In this document: positions 59,505-64,000 of the stretch, piece after piece
How the letters are laid out: the number at the start of each line of letters is the position of its first letter
Numbering within the stretch: position 1 is the first letter of the stretch
NCBI RefSeq assembly: GCF_000012385.1
Contig: NC_007940.1
Span: forward strand, 124,001 to 188,000
Source: Rickettsia bellii RML369-C
Lineage (GTDB): Bacteria > Pseudomonadota > Alphaproteobacteria > Rickettsiales > Rickettsiaceae
DNA: 64,000 bases
Direction of reading: 5' to 3'
Notes under the pieces: model-generated
Told to the model about the DNA's origin: nothing
Database searches by the model: none
What the model saw: only the letters and a program-made list of their open reading frames with translations
Translations under genes and position numbers: made by a program

Positions 59505-59627
59505 CTCAAAGACAAAAATTTATTTGCTAGAGTAACCCTTGACGAAGAATTGCAGACCATTGCTTGGTCTAATGGAGCAGATTTTGCTCCTGAATTCTTA
59601 AAAGCCCACTTAGAGAATATAAGGTAA
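59505..59627 (+). pseudogene. 3' remnant of a DUF2442 protein gene
   Basis: The frame reads LKDKNLFARVTLDEELQTIAWSNGADFAPEFLKAHLENIR and stops at TAA 59625. The pattern FARV...W.NGADFAPEFL is typical for the DUF2442 C-terminus. The 5' portion was lost to the B-type repeat and the IS110 element just upstream. DUF2442 genes often pair with DUF4160 as a putative toxin-antitoxin unit; no DUF4160 is seen. Confidence 0.7.
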
Positions 59628-59692
59628 ATAGAATTTACACCTTTTAAAAAACTATGTTATAATATAGTTCTATAGAGAACACATAGTATAAC

Positions 59693-60481
59693 ATGATCAT
59701 AAAAATTCATTCTGAGAAAGATTTTGAGAAAATGCGGGCAGCTGGCAGGTTAGCTGCTGAAACACTTGATTTTGTAGAACCGCATGTAAAGCCAGGCGTT
59801 ACCACAAATAGTTTAAATGATCTTTGTCATAATTTTATTATTTCGAATAATGCCATTCCTGCCCCTTTAAATTATAAAGGTTTCCCGAAATCTATTTGCA
59901 CCTCGATAAATCACGTGGTTTGTCACGGCATTCCAAACGATAAACCATTACGAAACGGTGATATAATAAATATTGATGTTACAGTAATTTTAGATGGTTG
60001 GTATGGTGACACTAGTCGCATGTATTATGTTGGTGATGTGGCAATAAAGCCGAAACGCCTTATTCAAGTAACTTATGATGCAATGATGAAAGGAATCGAG
60101 GTAGTAAAACCAGGAGCAAGGCTCGGTGATATAGGTCATGCTATTCAAAGCTATGCTGAGAAACATAATTATTCTGTAGTACGAGATTATACCGGTCATG
60201 GAATTGGTCGTGTTTTTCATGATGAACCATCAATATTAAATTATGGTCGTAGCGGAACAGGGCTTGTTCTAGAAGAAGGTATGTTTTTTACTGTTGAGCC
60301 TATGGTAAATGCCGGCGGATATGACACTATATTAAGCAGCCTTGATGGTTGGACAGTTACCACGCGTGACAAGTCTTTATCGGCACAATTTGAGCATACT
60401 ATAGGCGTTACTAAAGACGGTTTTGAAATATTTACATTATCCCCTAAAAAATTAGATTATCCTCCCTATGTTAAACTATAA
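59693..60481 (+). CDS. map: Type I methionine aminopeptidase
   Basis: Removes the initiator Met from nascent proteins. The pita-bread fold metal ligands are all present: INIDVTVILDGWYGDTSRMY (Asp, Asp), GHGIGRVFHDEPSIL (His), FFTVEPMV (Glu) and SAQFEHTIGV (Glu). The catalytic His is in INHVVCHGIP. 262 residues is normal. The ribosome site is not obvious, with AGAGAACACATAGTATAAC before ATG. radC begins within the last 14 bases, so map, radC and the two genes after it form a tightly packed operon. Confidence 0.96.
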   Translation: MIIKIHSEKDFEKMRAAGRLAAETLDFVEPHVKPGVTTNSLNDLCHNFIISNNAIPAPLNYKGFPKSICTSINHVVCHGIPNDKPLRNGDIINIDVTVILDGWYGDTSRMYYVGDVAIKPKRLIQVTYDAMMKGIEVVKPGARLGDIGHAIQSYAEKHNYSVVRDYTGHGIGRVFHDEPSILNYGRSGTGLVLEEGMFFTVEPMVNAGGYDTILSSLDGWTVTTRDKSLSAQFEHTIGVTKDGFEIFTLSPKKLDYPPYVKL

Positions 60482-61217
60482 GCTAATGGAATTCTTTGAC
60501 GGCGAACCTGAGATAGTTCCCGATATAGCTATAAAAGAAGAGCCAGATCCTCATTATATAGGTCATCGTAAAAGGGTAAAAGAACGCTTTGTGACTTCAG
60601 GAGCGGCAAATTTTTCCGATTATGAGTTATTAGAACTGATGCTATTTTCGTCTATTCCTCGTAAAGATGTAAAGCCTCTAGCCAAAAAATTACTGGAAAA
60701 TTTTAATAGTATTACTGATTTAATCAATATTGATAAAGAAAGATTGCTTAGTATTAGCGGTACTAATGAGAATTTATATATCAATTTTGCTATAGTACGT
60801 GAATTAATAAATAGAGCATTAAAACAAAAAATAATAAATAAAAATATTATTGCCTCATGGGGTTCTTTGATTGATTATTTAAAAGTTAATATGGGTAATA
60901 TGCGGCTTGAACAATTTCGGGTATTATTTTTGAACAAAAAAAATATTTTGATTGCTGATGAAGTTTTAAGCCAAGGAACTATTGATCAGGCTGCTGTATA
61001 CCCACGAGAGATAATTAAAAGAGCGTTGTTTAATGAAGCGAGTAATATTATACTTGTTCATAATCATCCAAGTGGTAGCCCTGATCCTTCAAAAGCCGGT
61101 ATTGATATGACAAATATAATAGTAGATATGTGTAAAACAATAAATATTATAGTGCATGATCATGTAATTATCAGTAATAATAAATATTTTAGCTTTAAAT
61201 CTAACATGTTACTATGA
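60468..61217 (+). CDS. radC: RadC-like JAB-domain protein
   Basis: The N-terminal helical UPF0758 domain (HRKRVKERFVTSGAANFSDYELLELMLFSSIPRKDVKPLAKKLL) is followed by the JAB/MPN metalloprotease-like domain with the RadC signature HNHPSGSPDPSKAGIDMT and HDHVIISNNKYFSF. 249 residues; the first six codons overlap map and an internal ATG (60486, MEFFDGEPE) may be the real start. Cellular role is uncertain despite its historic link to DNA repair. It overlaps the next gene by four bases (ATGA). Confidence 0.93.
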   Translation: MLNYKLMEFFDGEPEIVPDIAIKEEPDPHYIGHRKRVKERFVTSGAANFSDYELLELMLFSSIPRKDVKPLAKKLLENFNSITDLINIDKERLLSISGTNENLYINFAIVRELINRALKQKIINKNIIASWGSLIDYLKVNMGNMRLEQFRVLFLNKKNILIADEVLSQGTIDQAAVYPREIIKRALFNEASNIILVHNHPSGSPDPSKAGIDMTNIIVDMCKTINIIVHDHVIISNNKYFSFKSNMLL

Positions 61218-62215
61218 ATATAAATAGCTATATTGTATTATTTATTTTTTCTTTTATAGCAACTACTATATTAACATACATATTGACCAAATATTTTAAG
61301 ATAATTGGTTTAGTTGATATACCTAGTAGTCGTCGCTCTCATGATAAGGTAACTCCTCGTGGCGGTGGTCTTGCTATTGTAATTGTTGTAATGATTGCTT
61401 TAAGCAGTTTTGAATATATAACAAGCGGTTTGCTTACTAACTCGGCAAAAATATTACCGCCATTATTTGTAATTGCGACAGTCTCTTTTTTAGATGATTT
61501 AAAACCTGTGCCGGTACTTATCCGCTTGATAACTCATTTAATTTGTTCTGCTTTTGCTATCTATCTTTTTATCTCTCTGGATTTTGCTGCTAATATTAAT
61601 GTACCGATATATCTTATTTTTATTGCATTAATTATAGCTTTAAGTGGATTCGTTAATATATATAATTTTATGGATGGTATAGACGGCATGAGTTGTATAG
61701 AATCTATTCATCTATCAAGCACTATACTTATATTATGTTTACTACAATTTCAGGTACTTGCTAATCCATATTTTATATTTAGTACGAATATTGTTATACT
61801 TGGTTGTTCTATTGGATTTTTAATATTTAATTGGCAGCCGGCAAAAATATTCTTAGGGGATGTGGGCAGCATTAGCCTTGGTTTCTTACTAGGTTTTTGT
61901 TTGTTGATGCTTGCGACTACAAATATTAACTTATTTATAGCTTGTTTTATCGCTAGCTTGTATTACTTAACCGATGCGGTACTGACTATATTAATTAGAT
62001 TAGTAAACAAAGAAAAAATTTGGCAACCTCACTTAAAGCATTTTTTCCAAAAAGCTGTCAAAAAAGGCAAATCTCATAAACGGGTAGTATCGATTATAGC
62101 GATTTGTAATGTATTCTTGATGATATTATCCGTACTGTCGTTATACTTACCTATAATATCTATAATGCTTGCTTTAGCAGTAATTACTTTAACTGTCCAA
62201 AGTTTATTAAGATGA
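61214..62215 (+). CDS. WecA/MraY-family undecaprenyl-phosphate sugar-1-phosphate transferase
   Basis: Membrane enzyme transferring a UDP-sugar phosphate to undecaprenyl phosphate, the first step of a lipid-linked glycan. About ten membrane helices in 333 residues. Motifs: SRRSHDKVTPRGGGLAIV, FLDDLKPVPVLIRL (Mg-binding DD), YNFMDGIDGMSCIES, FLGDVGSISLGFLLG and the cytoplasmic WQPHLKHFFQKAVKKGKSHKRV (histidine box). This pattern suits WecA-like GlcNAc- or QuiNAc-phosphate transferases for O-antigen better than MraY. Overlaps radC by ATGA and the next gene by ATGA. Confidence 0.9.
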   Translation: MNINSYIVLFIFSFIATTILTYILTKYFKIIGLVDIPSSRRSHDKVTPRGGGLAIVIVVMIALSSFEYITSGLLTNSAKILPPLFVIATVSFLDDLKPVPVLIRLITHLICSAFAIYLFISLDFAANINVPIYLIFIALIIALSGFVNIYNFMDGIDGMSCIESIHLSSTILILCLLQFQVLANPYFIFSTNIVILGCSIGFLIFNWQPAKIFLGDVGSISLGFLLGFCLLMLATTNINLFIACFIASLYYLTDAVLTILIRLVNKEKIWQPHLKHFFQKAVKKGKSHKRVVSIIAICNVFLMILSVLSLYLPIISIMLALAVITLTVQSLLR

Positions 62216-62526
62216 AGCTAATTAAAGATGATGTTCATAAAATAGTTAGGCATATATTTGCAAGGCAGCATCCTTTGCTTCCTGAAATAATGATTAATTG
62301 GAGTAAAATAGTCGGATTTAAATTTAGTGATAAGGTATTACCTTTGAAAATAATTGCTGATACTAATAAAAAGCAAAAGATTAATACGCTGTTTATACAA
62401 GCAGAAGATCATGCAACAGCTTTAGAAATATCTTTTTACCAAGAAATTATACTAGAACGTATCGCAGTTTATTTAGGCTTTAAAGCAATACACCAGATGC
62501 GGGTGATTGTCTATAAGCAAAAATAG
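62212..62526 (+). CDS. DUF721 (DciA-like) protein
   Basis: 104 residues matching the DUF721 fold: VHKIVRHIFARQHPLLPEIMINWSKIVGFKFSDKVLPLKI and TLFIQAEDHATALEISFYQEIILERIAVYLGFKAIHQMRVI. DciA proteins of this family load the replicative DnaB helicase in bacteria without DnaC, which fits Rickettsia; that this protein does so is an inference from family. It is the last gene of the map operon, starting in the stop of the WecA-like gene (ATGA). Repeats follow its stop. Confidence 0.8.
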   Translation: MKLIKDDVHKIVRHIFARQHPLLPEIMINWSKIVGFKFSDKVLPLKIIADTNKKQKINTLFIQAEDHATALEISFYQEIILERIAVYLGFKAIHQMRVIVYKQK

Positions 62527-62539
62527 TGGCGTCATGACA

Positions 62540-62700
62540 TTGCTTGCGTAGACCAGTTTTTCCCTTGTCATACCGCAACTTGATCGCGGTATCTTAGGAC
62601 GTAGTTTGCGATACAAGACCCCGTGGTCAAGCCACGGGGTGACATTAAAATTGACTGGATTCCTGTGAAAGCGGGAATGACATATAAGACAATTCTCGAG
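62540..62700. repeat. Mosaic of palindromic repeat pieces
   Basis: Hairpins GACCCCGTGGTCAAGCCACG GGGTGAC and GGATTCCTGTGAAAGCGGGA, plus GTCATACCGCAACTTG. Fills most of the gap 62527-62751. No gene is visible. Confidence 0.65.
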
Positions 62701-62751
62701 CCATGCAACAACGCCCGAATGAAATGAGTGTAGCAATCTAACAAAATTGTA

Positions 62752-63579
62752 TTAATTACAGTTTAGCGGAATATTTAATATACTATTCCAAACTGTATCC
62801 CAGCCTTTTGTATGGGTAATATTAGGGAAAACCTTATGCTTGACGCAATTAGATGAGCTAGCGTTTATATAAAGTTTTGCGATAAAAGTTGGAACTCTTT
62901 TGTCATCTGCTCCTGAGAGATGTAGTTGAGGGATATGACTGATTTGCTTTGCGTAATTTATTGGATTTAATGATTTAGTTAGATAACCACGATAATTATG
63001 GTGCTTGTCAAATTTCTCAGTATCTAAATTACCGGCAATCGTTATAATATCTTTCACATTACTATTTTGGCTAGCGATTAATATTGTAAGCCCGCCGCCA
63101 CCTGAAAAGCCAACTAAGCTAAATTTCTGCCCGTTATTAATAGTATTTATGACATCATTAATTGAATTTACTACTTCATGGTTCATTCTTTTATCTAACC
63201 AATAATCATTAACGCATTTTGCATTCATCTCTAAAGGAGTATATTGACAAGGTCTTGCTATATAAACAACATTCGGTCGCTTATCGATTGTAGCAAGCTT
63301 TAATAACATTGGATTAACAGGGGTAGGGTTGTCAGAATTAACGCCTCTATCTGCAAGATGTCCATCCCCTTCAATGTAAAATACAAAAGGCTGATTACGA
63401 TCAGTAACACGCTGATAAGTCGTAAGAATAAAATCACCACCTTTTACAAGTTTTTGCTGAAAATTATTTTGTTTAGCTATATCTTGCGAATGTTTCACTC
63501 TACTCGCCACATCATGGGTAGTAGAACAACCAGAAAGTAGAACAGAAACTAAAAATATTATCCAAATAAAATTTTTCAT
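62752..63579 (-). CDS. Alpha/beta-hydrolase lipoprotein
   Basis: Signal peptide MKNFIWIIFLVSVLLSGCS with a lipobox gives a lipoprotein start at 63579. The longer ORF to 63636 (MVKPRDDNIKRLP...) is repeat-derived and rejected. The mature part has the nucleophile elbow LVGFSGGGGL (GxSxG), an Asp in HLSGADDKRVPTFIA and His near FPNITHTKGW. 275 residues; resembles envelope serine hydrolases or dienelactone-hydrolase-like enzymes. The substrate is unknown. Likely on the periplasmic side of a membrane. Minus-strand single gene between repeats. Confidence 0.8.
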   Translation of the reverse strand: MKNFIWIIFLVSVLLSGCSTTHDVASRVKHSQDIAKQNNFQQKLVKGGDFILTTYQRVTDRNQPFVFYIEGDGHLADRGVNSDNPTPVNPMLLKLATIDKRPNVVYIARPCQYTPLEMNAKCVNDYWLDKRMNHEVVNSINDVINTINNGQKFSLVGFSGGGGLTILIASQNSNVKDIITIAGNLDTEKFDKHHNYRGYLTKSLNPINYAKQISHIPQLHLSGADDKRVPTFIAKLYINASSSNCVKHKVFPNITHTKGWDTVWNSILNIPLNCN

Positions 63580-63615
63580 AATGTATTTAATGGTTATTGG
63601 TAGACGCTTTATATT

Positions 63616-63735
63616 GTCATCCCGTGGCTTGACCACGGGATCCAGGAAAAAGCGAGATAACCTAATCTTTTAATTTTAAAGATTTACTATATTGTATTTT
63701 TTAATTACTGGATTCCTGCTTTCGCAGGAATGACA
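63616..63735. repeat. C-type palindromic repeat
   Basis: GTCATCCCGTGGCTTGACCA ... AAAAAGCGAGATAACCTAAT ... CTGGATTCCTGCTTTCGCAG GAATGAC. Near full-length copy of the repeat at 9294-9412. Confidence 0.75.
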
Positions 63736-63785
63736 TCAGAGCCATACAACAAAGCCAGTTTTTCCTCGCAATGACGTTACGATAA

Positions 63786-64000
63786 TTAGAACGGTATTTC
63801 GTCATCTAAGTCGCTATGATCAAAAGAAGGTTTGGAATGTTTATATTCACTATGACCTGAATCTTGAAGACTAGAACTAGTAGAATTTTTGCTATCCAAT
63901 AATATTAATTGTGAATTAAAATTTTGTAATACGATTTCTGTAGTATATTTTTCCACACCTGAACTATCATTCCATTTACGAGTTTGTAACGAGCCTTCAA
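63786..64000 (-). CDS. ssb: Single-stranded DNA-binding protein, 3' end (5' end outside window)
   Basis: The minus strand reads [34 protein letters not shown], the last part of the OB fold, then a Ser/Gly-poor linker [27 protein letters not shown] and the acidic tip SDLDDEIPF, where SSB partners such as RecO and PriA bind. The frame stops at TAA (63786-63788). About 71 codons are inside the window. The gene start lies beyond base 64000. Confidence 0.95.
   Translation of the reverse strand, partial: EGSLQTRKWNDSSGVEKYTTEIVLQNFNSQLILLDSKNSTSSSLQDSGHSEYKHSKPSFDHSDLDDEIPF

Noticed and set aside
63580..63636. N-terminal extension of the lipoprotein hydrolase (MVKPRDDNIK...)
   Set aside because: The residues are encoded by a C-type repeat, and the signal peptide begins at 63579.

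Overview
The window is a piece of a Rickettsia chromosome, most likely spotted-fever or transitional group. The signs are strong AT bias, an obligate-intracellular gene set (a Tlc-type nucleotide transporter, an OmpB-like Sca autotransporter, ankyrin, LRR and TPR proteins), several families of Rickettsia palindromic elements (RPEs) in almost every intergenic gap, and many genes caught in decay. I cannot fix the species from the sequence alone.

Layout. 1-9161: the 5' part of PBP1A (mrcA), a hypothetical plus LRR pair, miaB, two charged or coiled-coil proteins and the ABC-F ATPase uup, all on the minus strand. 9162-9614: a three-level nest of repeats. 9615-13081: recA, fabG, acpP, fabF on the minus strand. 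13238-14535: a yhcG-type nuclease gene broken by two different RPEs. 15073-16295: rpsF-rpsR-rplI. 16490-20280: an atypical OmpR-type regulator, a fatty-acid desaturase with a coiled-coil tail, and a TPR protein. 20494-28568: bamE, rpmF-fabH, pal, a CAU tRNA, an LptF/LptG permease, mreB-mreC, a damaged yraN, a small HTH regulator and gmk. 28730-33547: an accessory block of a UPF1-like SF1 helicase, an unknown 212-residue protein and a VapBC pair. 33598-35983: a frameshifted thiolase and an RPE-split PhaC-like gene, the remains of a polyhydroxyalkanoate pathway. 36160-37662: a Tlc nucleotide transporter. 38188-38348: a candidate structured RNA. 39046-39972: maf, infA, tRNA-Pro. 40635-51704: an 11-kb Sca autotransporter gene now in four frames. 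51763-57979: an ankyrin gene with one stop, a Gdx/SugE exporter, an LtaS/OpgB-like sulfatase-fold enzyme and ftsK. 58254-59462: a complete IS110-family element. 59693-62526: map, radC, a WecA-like transferase and a DUF721 protein. 62752-64000: a lipoprotein hydrolase and the 3' end of ssb.

The most interesting item is the IS110 element. Its 5' non-coding region (58256-58504) has the architecture of a bridge RNA: a 14-bp 5' hairpin followed by two internal-loop hairpins ending just before the transposase ATG. The first loop carries segments matching both sides of the actual insertion site. The second carries segments matching both ends of the element. The site lies inside an RPE-family repeat, so the element appears programmed to use a dispersed genomic repeat as a landing pad. 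Other signals are nested repeats with a 10-bp target duplication, an unexplained structured RNA before a small ORF, and repeated gene breakage by RPEs.

The working core genes fit together as cell-envelope growth (PBP1A, MreBC, FtsK, BamE, Pal, Lpt permease, WecA-like), fatty-acid synthesis and desaturation (FabF, FabG, FabH, AcpP, desaturase), translation (L9, L32, S6, S18, IF-1, Map, MiaB, tRNAs) and DNA maintenance (RecA, RadC, SSB, DUF721).
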